A stretch of 59,201 nt of DNA from Clostridia bacterium (GTDB lineage: Bacteria > Bacillota > Clostridia > Oscillospirales > CAG-272): positions 1 through 59,201 of the forward strand of contig JAFXHH010000009.1 of assembly GCA_017536475.1 (NCBI GenBank), read 5' to 3'. A model generated the notes under the pieces. That model did not search any database. It saw nothing but the letters and a program-made list of their open reading frames with translations, and was not told where the DNA came from. This document shows, piece after piece, positions 1 to 7,752 of the stretch (its first letter is position 1; each line of letters starts with the position of its first letter). The translations under genes and the position numbers were made by a program.

Positions 1-843
1 CAGCACACGGCGGATTCCTGCGGTCATAGCAAGACGGATATCGGAGTCGATGTTGATCTTGCAAACTGCCATCGAAGCTGCCTTTCTGAGCTGCTCCTCG
101 GGGATGCCTACCGCGTCGGGAAGCTTGCCGCCGATAGCATTGATCTCCTGAACGTACTCCTGAGGCACACTGGAAGCGCCGTGAAGAACGATGGGGAACT
201 GGGGAAGTCTCTTTTCGATCTCCTCGAGAATATCGAAGCGGAGAGGGGGAGGAACGAGAATACCCTTTTCGTTTCTGGTGCACTGCTTGGGAGTGAACTT
301 GTATGCGCCGTGAGAGGTTCCGATCGAGATAGCGAGCGAGTCAACTCCGGTGCGGGTAACGAACTCCTCAACCTCCTCGGGACGAGTGTAGGAGGAGTGC
401 TCTGCGACTACGTCGTCCTCGACGCCTGCGAGAACTCCGAGCTCACCCTCAACGACAACTCCGCGCTCGTGAGCGTACTCAACGACCTTTCTGGTCAGAG
501 CGATGTTGTCCTCGAAGGAGTGGTGAGAGCCGTCGATCATAACCGAGGTAAATCCTCCGTCGATACAAGCCTTGCAGATCTCAAAATCTGCGCCGTGGTC
601 GAGGTGGAGAGCGAGGTCAACGCCGCTGTCCTTGATAGCCGCGTTAGCGAGAGCCATAAGGTACTCCTGCTTTGCGTACTTGCGTGCGCCTGCGGAAACC
701 TGAAGAATAACGGGGGAACGGAGCTCGCCCGCAGCCTCGGTGATCGCCTGAACGATCTCCATATTGTTGATGTTGAACGCACCGATAGCGTAACCGCCTT
801 CGTATGCCTTTTTAAACATTTCCTTTGTGTTTACAAGAGCCAT
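1..843 (-). CDS. fba: Fructose-bisphosphate aldolase, class II (3' end cut by window)
   Basis: Glycolytic and gluconeogenic zinc-dependent aldolase that splits fructose 1,6-bisphosphate into DHAP and glyceraldehyde 3-phosphate in the cytosol. The frame is open from the ATG at 843 to the window edge, giving 281 residues, so roughly 25-30 C-terminal residues of a ~305-310 aa enzyme are missing. Family signatures seen on the minus strand: the N-terminal AYAIGAFNINN-like start, LHLDHGAD with the metal-binding His, VVEGELGVLAG, the glycine-rich GTSHGAYK segment and VLHGASSVP, then KINIDSDIR near the cut. A Shine-Dalgarno AAAGG lies about 8 nt before the ATG. It is followed upstream by a minus-strand mazF gene with its own terminator, so it is probably monocistronic here. 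Identification is firm from motifs; only the C-terminus is unseen. Confidence 0.95.
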   Translation of the reverse strand, partial: MALVNTKEMFKKAYEGGYAIGAFNINNMEIVQAITEAAGELRSPVILQVSAGARKYAKQEYLMALANAAIKDSGVDLALHLDHGADFEICKACIDGGFTSVMIDGSHHSFEDNIALTRKVVEYAHERGVVVEGELGVLAGVEDDVVAEHSSYTRPEEVEEFVTRTGVDSLAISIGTSHGAYKFTPKQCTRNEKGILVPPPLRFDILEEIEKRLPQFPIVLHGASSVPQEYVQEINAIGGKLPDAVGIPEEQLRKAASMAVCKINIDSDIRLAMTAGIRRVL

Positions 844-1013
844 GTGTACTGCCTTTCTTACCCGAACTCAATATAGGAGAACGGATATTTGAATTTTTTT
901 ATAATACGGTAATATTTTACCACATAAAAGAGCCAAAATCAATAGTAAGAGCAAACTTTTTGCAATAAATTTGTAAAAAAATCGACTGCAGCCGTTTTTA
1001 ACGCAAAAAAAGA

Positions 1014-1044
1014 GGCGGCTCAGCACACATTGGCGCGAGCCGCC
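1014..1044 (-). terminator. Intrinsic terminator of the mazF-like gene
   Basis: GGCGGCTC pairs with GAGCCGCC across a 15-nt loop. On the minus strand the stem is followed by CTTTTTTTG. It lies just after the mazF stop and before the aldolase promoter region. Confidence 0.85.
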
Positions 1045-1056
1045 AAAAAAACAATA

Positions 1057-1509
1057 TTATCCGATCAAGCCGGAATCCTGCCCGCTTTCTGAATAGGCGG
1101 TTGCCGTTGATGCGACCGCGGCGGACGAGGGGGTGTTGTAGGCGGGCGCGTCGGCCGCGCCTCCAAGACCGAAGCTGACCGCGATGGCGCTGTTGACCTG
1201 AGACATAACGGCGCTGTCGAGATGCCCCATTTTTTCCTTGAGTCTTCGTTTGTCGAGAGTTCTTATTTGTTCGAGGAGAATTACCGAATCCTTTGCCAGA
1301 CCGACTCGATCGGCGTGAATATCTATATGGGTCGGCAGCTTGGCTTTACCCATTCGCGAGGTTATGGCGGCCGCGATGACCGTGGGACTGTATCGATTTC
1401 CTATATCGTTTTGAATTATAAGCACCGGACGGAGTCCCCCTTGCTCACTGCCCACCACGGGACTCAGATCGGCGTAAAATATATCTCCTCGTTTTATATT
1501 CGATATCAT
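1057..1509 (-). CDS. MazF/PemK-family endoribonuclease toxin, no adjacent antitoxin
   Basis: Predicted sequence-specific mRNA interferase of the MazF/PemK/NdoA family. The first ~115 residues carry the family core: [19 protein letters not shown] near the N-terminus, [18 protein letters not shown], the PTHIDI strand and [16 protein letters not shown]. The last ~30 residues are an Ala/Ser/Thr-rich tail not usual for the ~115 aa family. The ATG at 1509 follows AAAGGA at some distance, a weak ribosome site. No short antitoxin gene lies upstream: the next ~340 bp on this strand hold only regulatory sequence. In many Bacillota ndoA follows alr and an antitoxin; neither is here. It may therefore be solitary, use an antitoxin elsewhere, or act as a housekeeping RNase. 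The family assignment is confident; toxicity is inference. Confidence 0.9.
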   Translation of the reverse strand: MISNIKRGDIFYADLSPVVGSEQGGLRPVLIIQNDIGNRYSPTVIAAAITSRMGKAKLPTHIDIHADRVGLAKDSVILLEQIRTLDKRRLKEKMGHLDSAVMSQVNSAIAVSFGLGGAADAPAYNTPSSAAVASTATAYSESGQDSGLIG

Positions 1510-1639
1510 CTTTCAAATATTCCTTTCGCTTTGTTGCCGTCTGCGGCGAGCTTATCTTTCAGGAATATTTTTGCCGCAGAGAACGGCACTTTAAACATAA
1601 TTATAGAAAATATCTTTGAAGATTTTTCATAAACGTCCT

Positions 1640-1660
1640 CGAGGGGAAGCGATCCCCTCG
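1640..1660 (-). other. Hairpin in the probable mazF leader
   Basis: CGAGGGGA and TCCCCTCG form a perfect 8-bp stem around a 5-nt loop. It lies between the probable mazF promoter and its start codon, so it would be in the 5' untranslated RNA. It has no U-tract on either strand, so it is not an obvious terminator. Confidence 0.55.
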
Positions 1661-1713
1661 TTCATATTATATGCGGCTATATCGCAGATGGATAGGACTT
1701 ACGACCCGTATGC

Positions 1714-1743
1714 ATTATATATTATTGTATATTATCGTAACAA
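1714..1743 (-). promoter_or_regulatory. Possible promoter for mazF-like gene
   Basis: On the minus strand TTGTTA and TATAAT are separated by 18 bp. The region is very AT-rich, so chance matches are likely. It is divergent from the plus-strand promoter at 1761. Confidence 0.4.
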
Positions 1744-1760
1744 AATTAACACAATGGTCA

Positions 1761-1789
1761 TTGACATATCGTAAGGTTTGATGTATAAT
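1761..1789 (+). promoter_or_regulatory. Sigma-A promoter of the envelope operon
   Basis: Perfect TTGACA (1761-1766) and TATAAT (1784-1789) with a 17-bp spacer, about 60 bp before the first ATG of the sulfatase-fold/YidC-fusion operon. Confidence 0.85.
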
Positions 1790-1851
1790 AAAACGGAATA
1801 TGAGCTTTTATAAATTGCCTGATAAGTTTTTGGCAACTTTGAGAGGAAACG

Positions 1852-3204
1852 ATGATAAACTTTAATTTTGATAAAAGATTTCTTTCTCTTTTAATGGCTT
1901 TGGCAATGACGCTTGCATTTGCAGCCTGCGATACGTTGGGCAGCCATTCGGGAGAAACCGAGTCATCAAGTGCAGGATCGTTCAGCACGGAAGATAGTCA
2001 GGACGGATCCGTTGAAACCGAAGACGGTCATACACAAACCGGCGGCAACTCCGAAGGTTCGGGATCGGAAGACTCAGACAATACGGGCGGCTCGACCTCG
2101 GGACGCGAAACGACTGCGAGGGAAGACTTCGACACAGAAAAGACCGAGACCAAGGAGGAGACGACCGAGAAGATCGTGCTTGACGAGGAGATGGTCTTGA
2201 CCTATGAAAATCTTCACGAGCTTTCTTCGGGGAAAAATATAGTAGTTTTCCTTGTTGACAGATTTGACGCGAAATATTATCGCAAGATGGAAAAGAAGTA
2301 TCCCGATTTTTTCCAGGGGCTTGACGGATTTACCTATTATAACGATTACACAAGCCTGCACTGCCGCACGTACCCGGGGGTTGCTTCGATCCTTACGAAT
2401 CTTGAGCACGACTACACCAGCAAAAAAGCGAACGCCTTTGATTATTTCTATTCGAACGGCGGCACGATGAGAACGCTGCACGACCACGGATACACGCTTA
2501 ACGTATATACCGAAACGAGCTACGTTTACAATGACGCAACTCTTATGTCCGAATACGTCAGCAATACGGGATATGTCAGCTTGTCCGAAGAGTTTTTGGT
2601 CGGCGCAGACGCAACGGTCGACCTGCTCGAGCGAATCAAGAGCAGAGATTTTTATACCGTTGACAGCAAGGGCCAGTTTACCTTCATTCATCTTTACGGT
2701 TGTCACAATACGGATAAAAATTCTTACGAAAATATTGAAGATACGTTTGAGATAATATACTATTACATAGAGCAGATGAAGACGTTGGGAGTATATGATG
2801 ACGCCACAATCGTGATCACGGGCGATCACGCGGCGGCGCTCAGCGACAGCAAGTACATCGGCAAGGCAAGCAGCTCGGACGACGGCACGAGAGTTACCGC
2901 GATGCTTTTCAAGAGAAGCGGAGATAGCGGTGTTGCTCTTCGGCGCTCCGAGGCGCAGATATCTCAAGATGAGCTTTGGGCTACCATCTTTGAGTCCGAG
3001 GGTATGCTTTCCGAAAAGAAGGGAGATTCCTTTTTCGACATTCCCGAGGGAGAAGATCGGGAGCGAAGATACCTGTTCTATATGTATAAGAATGCAAAAA
3101 ATAACAATCTAAAATACAGTCAGGTCATAGAATACAAGATAACGGGAACTGCGAACGATCCTGCGAACTGGCAGATGATCACAACGCCCGTCACGACCGA
3201 GTGA
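1852..3204 (+). CDS. Secreted lipoprotein with alkaline-phosphatase/sulfatase-fold (LtaS-like) domain
   Basis: 450 aa. Residues 1-26 form a lipoprotein signal ending in LAFAAC, so Cys26 would be acylated and the protein held on the outer face of the membrane. Residues ~30-110 are a Ser/Thr/Glu/Gly-rich linker. Residues ~115-415 form the enzymatic domain: metal ligand Asp136 (FLVDRFD), a putative Thr173 nucleophile in RTYPGVASILT, His280/His285 in FIHLYGCH, and GDH at 324-326. This layout is that of phosphoglycerol transferases and LtaS-type lipoteichoic acid synthases. LtaS itself is a five-span membrane protein; this one has the catalytic part only. The next gene is a paralogue that keeps a membrane part. 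The substrate is unknown; a glycerophosphate- or phosphoethanolamine-type transfer is inferred from the neighbouring glycerophosphotransferase. Confidence 0.8.
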   Translation: MINFNFDKRFLSLLMALAMTLAFAACDTLGSHSGETESSSAGSFSTEDSQDGSVETEDGHTQTGGNSEGSGSEDSDNTGGSTSGRETTAREDFDTEKTETKEETTEKIVLDEEMVLTYENLHELSSGKNIVVFLVDRFDAKYYRKMEKKYPDFFQGLDGFTYYNDYTSLHCRTYPGVASILTNLEHDYTSKKANAFDYFYSNGGTMRTLHDHGYTLNVYTETSYVYNDATLMSEYVSNTGYVSLSEEFLVGADATVDLLERIKSRDFYTVDSKGQFTFIHLYGCHNTDKNSYENIEDTFEIIYYYIEQMKTLGVYDDATIVITGDHAAALSDSKYIGKASSSDDGTRVTAMLFKRSGDSGVALRRSEAQISQDELWATIFESEGMLSEKKGDSFFDIPEGEDRERRYLFYMYKNAKNNNLKYSQVIEYKITGTANDPANWQMITTPVTTE

Positions 3205-3251
3205 CAGAATGCGTCTGCTCCCGAAAGCAAGTGTTTTATAAGGAGAAATAA

Positions 3252-5078
3252 ATGAGTACTAAAAAATCCCAAAAGAAGAATCACACGTTATCTAAGACGA
3301 AGGTTCAGCAAAAGGGCAAAAGAGAATATTCTTTGAAGAATAAGCTCCTTACCACGTTGCTGCTGTCGTTTGTGGCGCCTCTGACGGTCTGCTTTTTCGG
3401 CCCGTTTGAGACCTATTGCGGAAATATCAGCGAATTCACCTTTGCGCTCGGAGATTTTTTGCCCTACGTTGCGGCAATTTCGGTCGCGGTCGCGGTTGCT
3501 ATCTTCGTTCTGCTTATGATACTTGACGGCAGAGCGTTTGATATCGCTTCTGCAGTCGTTTTGGCTCTGACCGTGCTGACGTTCGCGCAGAAATACTACC
3601 TGAATCTCGGTGTAAATGCGCTTGCGGGTGACGGCGTGGGAACGACCGAGGTCGGTCCGCTTGCAACCGTTCTCAACGCACTTATCTGGGTCGTAGTTAT
3701 TGCGGGCGCGGTTGCCGCCGCAATTATATTGAAGAAGCAGAACAAGGCGAGATTTTTTGTTTCAACTGCGCTCGTGCTTATAGCCGTGCTTGTGATGCAG
3801 TCGATCGGATGCATCGCTATCGCCACCGATCTTGGCTCCCAGACTGAACAGGGAGATGCTTCCGACAGTGCGCACAGAGAGAAGAATATGCTTACCTATG
3901 AGAACCTCAACGAGCTTTCTGAAGGCAAGAATATCGTGTTCTTCCTTATCGACCGCTTTGACGTGAGATATTTTGAAAAGCTTCAAGCGACCGATCCCGA
4001 ATTTCTCGAGGGGCTTGACGGATTTACCTTCTACAACGATTACACGAGCCTCTATTGCCGCACCTATCCCGCTATCGCGTCGATACTGACGGGCAAGGAG
4101 AACGATTTTGAGAACACCAGGCTTGAATTTTTCAAGGAGATATACACCGACGGCGGACATATGCGAGATCTTCATAACGCAGGCTATGACGTCAACGTCT
4201 ACACCGAAAAATATTACGGCTACGACGATGCCTACTATATGTCGGATTACGTCAACAATATGTCGGGTGTAAAGGGATATGAGATAGACGACAATCTTGC
4301 GCTTTCGCGCGATATGATACGCCTTTCGCTCAGCACTTGCTTGCCCTTTGTAGCAAAGGACACGGTGGGACAGATGAGCACCCCCGATTTCAACGCACAC
4401 GCCGTTTACGAATCTGACGAGGCCGTTTACGACGCCGATATGAAGAACGTTTACGATTATATAACCGAAAACGACTTTGTAAAGACCGAAAGCAAGGGAC
4501 AGTTCAGCTTCATTCACATCTACGGCTGTCATACCCCTATAAAATACAATCTTAATTGGGAAGCAGCAAACGATAAGGAAAAGAACGACACCACGATGGC
4601 ACTCAAGCAGAGCCTTACCATTATATACGAGTATATCGAAGAAATGAAGCGACTTGGCGTTTATGACGATGCGACGATAGTCATTACGGGAGACCACCCT
4701 GCCGCGCTCAGCGATACCAAGCTTATCGGAGAAGCGAGCAAGAGCGATAACGGCACGAGAGTAACCGCGATGCTCTTCAAAAAGTCGGGCGACAGTGGAA
4801 CGGCTCTTAAGACCAGCACCGCGCAGATCTCGCAGGACGAGCTATGGAATACGATATACGAGTCCGAGGGACTTAAATCGCTCAAAACGGGAGAATCCTT
4901 CTTTGATATCCCCGAGGGAGTGGACAGAGAGAGAAGATATCTCTTCGAGCTTTCGGTCACTCTCGAGGACAAATCCCGTGCAGACGAGATAGTTACCTAT
5001 AAGATCGTTGGAAGTGCAAGAAACAGAGATAACTGGTCGGTCGAGAGCCGCAAGGTTATCGAAAAGATATACAAATAA
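3252..5078 (+). CDS. Membrane-anchored sulfatase-fold phosphotransferase (LtaS-like)
   Basis: 608 aa. A Lys-rich N-terminus is followed by about five hydrophobic segments (roughly residues 33-52, 69-91, 97-113, 145-161, 168-191), then an extracellular catalytic domain. Key residues: Asp234 in FLIDRFD, Thr271 in RTYPAIASILTG, FIHIYGCH and VITGDHPAALSD. The catalytic half is clearly paralogous to the preceding lipoprotein, including the DELWxTIxESEG and DIPEGxDRERRYLF segments near the C-terminus, but carries an extra ~60-residue insertion before the FIHIYGCH strand. Five spans plus an exported alkaline-phosphatase-fold domain is the LtaS plan. It starts at an ATG after AAGGAGAAATA. It probably transfers a phosphoglycerol-type group from a lipid donor on the outside of the membrane; the exact acceptor is not visible. 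Confidence 0.8.
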   Translation: MSTKKSQKKNHTLSKTKVQQKGKREYSLKNKLLTTLLLSFVAPLTVCFFGPFETYCGNISEFTFALGDFLPYVAAISVAVAVAIFVLLMILDGRAFDIASAVVLALTVLTFAQKYYLNLGVNALAGDGVGTTEVGPLATVLNALIWVVVIAGAVAAAIILKKQNKARFFVSTALVLIAVLVMQSIGCIAIATDLGSQTEQGDASDSAHREKNMLTYENLNELSEGKNIVFFLIDRFDVRYFEKLQATDPEFLEGLDGFTFYNDYTSLYCRTYPAIASILTGKENDFENTRLEFFKEIYTDGGHMRDLHNAGYDVNVYTEKYYGYDDAYYMSDYVNNMSGVKGYEIDDNLALSRDMIRLSLSTCLPFVAKDTVGQMSTPDFNAHAVYESDEAVYDADMKNVYDYITENDFVKTESKGQFSFIHIYGCHTPIKYNLNWEAANDKEKNDTTMALKQSLTIIYEYIEEMKRLGVYDDATIVITGDHPAALSDTKLIGEASKSDNGTRVTAMLFKKSGDSGTALKTSTAQISQDELWNTIYESEGLKSLKTGESFFDIPEGVDRERRYLFELSVTLEDKSRADEIVTYKIVGSARNRDNWSVESRKVIEKIYK

Positions 5079-5093
5079 AGTTTGGAGAAAACG

Positions 5094-7169
5094 ATGAATA
5101 ACGTACTGTATTACATCTGCGTTCCGCTTGGAGTGCTGATGAAATGGTGTTGGCAGTTGCTTGGCAATTACGGCCTTGCCGTCCTGCTTTTCACGCTTGC
5201 CACTAAGCTGGTTCTTTTGCCGATCTCTATCTGGATACACAAAAACTCGATCCTGATGGTAAAGATACAGCCCGAGATGAATATGCTCAAGGTCAAGTAT
5301 AACGGCGATAGCCAGACGCTTGCAACCGAGCAGTCAAAGCTCTTTAAAAGAGCGAAATACCGCCCGATGCTCACGCTCGTGCCGCTTGTTTTGCAGATAG
5401 TTCTTCTGCTTGGAGTGGTATATATCATCAATCGCCCCTTAACTTACCTTTTTGGTGTCGGAAATTCCGATATTATTGCTATGGCAGAGGCGGCACAGCT
5501 GAATCTCGAATCCTCCTCGTACGAGCTGTCTCTTATCGAGGCGATACGCGCGGGCAGTTATACGCTTCCCGAAAATTTTGCTTGGCTCGGTGATAAGATC
5601 GCGGCGTTTGACAGCAGATTTTTAGGCCTTGAGCTTGCCACGATACCGACAAAGGTATGGGGAGTATATACCTTGATTCCTCTTTTGGCAGCCGCGTCGT
5701 CTTGGGTTCTTTGCTTTGCACAGAATCAGGCAAACGTGCTTCAGCACGAGCAGGGAAACGGCAACAAATACGGAACTATGATCTTTTCGGTCTGTCTGTC
5801 TCTCTATCTCGGTTGCTTCGTGCCGACAGGTATCGCGCTTTATTGGATGGCAGGAAATATTCTTTCGGTCGTTCAGCTTCTCATTCTTAACGTCGTTATA
5901 AATCCGAAAAAGCACGTCGATTACGAGGCGCTGGAGGAAAGCCGCAAGGCTCTTGCCGAGCTCAAGCTTGACGAAAATGCCGAGGAAAAGAAAAAGAAAG
6001 AAAAGGAAAACCGACGCCGCGAAAATGCGGATTATAAGAGATTTTTCTCTATAGTAAACAAGCACCTCGTTATCTACTCGGAAAAGAGTGGATTTTATAA
6101 GTACTTCAAGGGAATTATCAAAGAGCTGCTTGCGCGCTCGGATATGGTGATACATTACGTTACGAATGACCCCGACGACGTAATTTTCGAGATCGCGAAA
6201 AAAGAGCGCCGCATCAAGCCCTACTATATCGGACTAAAAAAGACGATAAGCCTGATGCTCAAGCTTGAGTGCGATATCTGTCTTATGACCACCCCGGATC
6301 TTGATAAATATTACCTCAAAAAGTCCAAAATGAAGAAGGATGTTGAGTATATTTACGCCCCCCACGCGCTTATGAGCATGCATATGGGAATGAAAGAGGG
6401 CTCGCTTGACGCGTTTGACACTATCTTCTGCGCGGGTGAGCACATAAAGAGAGAGGTTCAAGCTACGGTGCAGGTCTACGGGCTTCCGCAGAAGGAGTAC
6501 GTAGAGTTCGGTTATCCCCTCGTTGACGACCTCATTCCGCTTGGCGAGGCAGAGAGAAAAACGCACAAGCAGGGCGGCAGACGCGAGATCCTGATCGCTC
6601 CCACGTGGAACGAGGATAACATTCTTGACAGCTGCATTGACGAAATGCTTGAAAAGCTACTTTGCGACGAATATCACATCACCGTCCGTCCTCACCCCGA
6701 GTACGTAAAGAGATTTGGTCAGAAAATGAACGCGACCGTCGAGCGCTGGCGCGATAAGATCGGCGACGGACTTACCTTTGAGCTTGATTTTTCGAGCAAC
6801 AAATCGATCTATTCGTCCGATCTGATGATCACCGACTGGTCGGGAATTTCGTTTGAGTTCAGCTTTGCGACCAAGCGCCCGACGCTCTTTGTCAACACAA
6901 AGATGAAGGTGCTCAATGAAAACTGGCAGAAGATCAACTGCACGCCTATCGAGATAACGTTGCGTGACGAGATAGGTATGTCGATCGAAAAGAGCGACGT
7001 CAAAAATATCGGCGAGATCGTCAAGGACACTTTCAAGAGATCTACAGAATACGAAAAGAAGATAGACGCGGCGCTGCATAAGGCGGTATATAACGTCGGA
7101 CATTCCGATCCCGTCGGCGCAAAGTATATCTTAAAGCGAATCGTTGAGAAACAGGAGGCAAGAAAATGA
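5094..7169 (+). CDS. YidC/Oxa1-like membrane domain fused to CDP-glycerol glycerophosphotransferase (TagF-like)
   Basis: 691 aa from the ATG at 5094, chosen over the in-frame TTG at 5082 because GGAG at 5084-5087 sits 6 nt before it. Residues ~1-270 match YidC/Oxa1: GNYGLAVLLFTLATKLVLLP, with Lys38 where insertases carry a conserved groove Arg, and the last-helix signature FVPTGIALYWMAGN (242-254). Residues ~120-185 are an insertion in an external loop. A charged coiled linker (~275-315) leads to a glycerophosphotransferase domain (~320-690) with YAPHALMSMH (His424), RPHP (His534) and ITDWSGISFEFSF (579-591), the motifs of TagB/TagF enzymes that polymerise glycerol phosphate from CDP-glycerol. 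So one chain couples a membrane conduit-like fold to a cytosolic polymerase. No YidC lipobox or signal is present, so it is unlikely to be the housekeeping insertase. Coupling of synthesis to membrane translocation is inference. Confidence 0.85.
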   Translation: MNNVLYYICVPLGVLMKWCWQLLGNYGLAVLLFTLATKLVLLPISIWIHKNSILMVKIQPEMNMLKVKYNGDSQTLATEQSKLFKRAKYRPMLTLVPLVLQIVLLLGVVYIINRPLTYLFGVGNSDIIAMAEAAQLNLESSSYELSLIEAIRAGSYTLPENFAWLGDKIAAFDSRFLGLELATIPTKVWGVYTLIPLLAAASSWVLCFAQNQANVLQHEQGNGNKYGTMIFSVCLSLYLGCFVPTGIALYWMAGNILSVVQLLILNVVINPKKHVDYEALEESRKALAELKLDENAEEKKKKEKENRRRENADYKRFFSIVNKHLVIYSEKSGFYKYFKGIIKELLARSDMVIHYVTNDPDDVIFEIAKKERRIKPYYIGLKKTISLMLKLECDICLMTTPDLDKYYLKKSKMKKDVEYIYAPHALMSMHMGMKEGSLDAFDTIFCAGEHIKREVQATVQVYGLPQKEYVEFGYPLVDDLIPLGEAERKTHKQGGRREILIAPTWNEDNILDSCIDEMLEKLLCDEYHITVRPHPEYVKRFGQKMNATVERWRDKIGDGLTFELDFSSNKSIYSSDLMITDWSGISFEFSFATKRPTLFVNTKMKVLNENWQKINCTPIEITLRDEIGMSIEKSDVKNIGEIVKDTFKRSTEYEKKIDAALHKAVYNVGHSDPVGAKYILKRIVEKQEARK

Positions 7170-7441
7170 TCTTTAATATGTTTAATATGGTCGTAAATCT
7201 TGACCTCAAGGCGCTTTATATTGACCCGACCGCGATAACGACCTCGCTCGTTTCGGCAAGCGGAATAATAATCGCGCTCGGTGCGTCCGCGGGAGTTCTT
7301 CTTGCCAAAATGGCTACGATCAGTGCAAATCTTAGCGTGTTTTTGACCAAAATAACGCGCGGATTTGTAAACGCTTTCTGCATGGTTGATCACGCAGGCA
7401 AAACGGTCGAGCCCGATATAACGCTTAAGAAAAAGCTTTAA
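7166..7441 (+). CDS. Small membrane protein of the envelope operon
   Basis: 91 aa, not recognised. It overlaps the preceding stop by ATGA, so it is translationally coupled to the YidC-TagF fusion. One clear hydrophobic segment (about residues 28-50, Ala/Gly/Ile/Leu rich) and a second weaker amphipathic stretch, then a Lys-rich C-terminus. It ends the operon just before a terminator. Tight coupling suggests an accessory subunit of the fusion protein; no function is claimed. Confidence 0.7.
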   Translation: MIFNMFNMVVNLDLKALYIDPTAITTSLVSASGIIIALGASAGVLLAKMATISANLSVFLTKITRGFVNAFCMVDHAGKTVEPDITLKKKL

Positions 7442-7446
7442 CGTAC

Positions 7447-7474
7447 AAAGCCTCCTTCGAGCAAGGGGGCTTTT
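7447..7474 (+). terminator. Terminator of the envelope operon
   Basis: AAAGCCTCCTT pairs with AAGGGGGCTTT (one wobble) around CGAGC, followed by a short T run. Confidence 0.75.
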
Positions 7475-7571
7475 ACAATACCATTTTGCATAAAAAAGCT
7501 ATCACAAAACAAAATCTTTAGGTCAAATTTCTAAAATTGAAGAGTTTATCGCTTTAAGTTGCTAAAACCTA

Positions 7572-7600
7572 TTGACGAATTTTTCAAATCGTAGTATAAT
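7572..7600 (+). promoter_or_regulatory. Sigma-A promoter of serC
   Basis: TTGACG (7572-7577), 17-bp spacer, TATAAT (7595-7600). Transcription would start near 7607, some 20 nt before the leader Shine-Dalgarno and about 145 nt before serC. Confidence 0.8.
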
Positions 7601-7627
7601 ATTAATAATTTATTTTATCTTTACTGT

Positions 7628-7747
7628 GGAGGCTAGCGTGAAAGCTGCTTCCGCCAAAACGTGAAATAAACTGTTTCATGCACGAATTTTGCCGATGGCA
7701 AATTTCATCGATTATTATTTGTGCCGTGTTGCGCGGCAAAAAGGAGG
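7628..7747 (+). promoter_or_regulatory. Structured leader element with micro-ORF, serC copy
   Basis: Order: GGAGG, 5 nt, GTG-started 8-codon micro-ORF, then three stems. Stem 1 pairs GCGTGAAA (containing the micro-ORF start codon) with TTTCATGC. Stem 2 pairs around GCC-GAT-GGC flanked by A/T pairs. Stem 3 pairs TGCCGTG with CGCGGCA around TTG and ends a few nt before AAGGAGG of serC. The stretch GATTATTATTTGTGCC links stems 2 and 3. The same plan occurs before the XRE gene (49091) and cysS (52214). A regulatory role is inferred from position and stem conservation; no known riboswitch or T-box class is recognised. Confidence 0.65.
7638..7664 (+). CDS. Putative leader micro-ORF MKAASAKT (serC leader)
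   Basis: GTG followed by seven codons and TGA; GGAGG lies 5 nt before the GTG. The GTGAAA start after a GGAGG is the same start context used by the real genes at 31686, 33909 and 51347. The start codon is inside leader stem 1. Homologous micro-ORFs occur in the other full copies. Translation is not proven. Confidence 0.35.
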   Translation: MKAASAKT

Positions 7748-7752
7748 TTTTT

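Noticed and set aside
181..876. 231-aa plus-strand frame at the left edge
   Set aside because: Shadow of the minus-strand aldolase, which has all class II motifs in an uninterrupted frame.
5082..5093. TTG start for the YidC-TagF fusion
   Set aside because: The ribosome site GGAG overlaps this start; the ATG at 5094 is correctly spaced.
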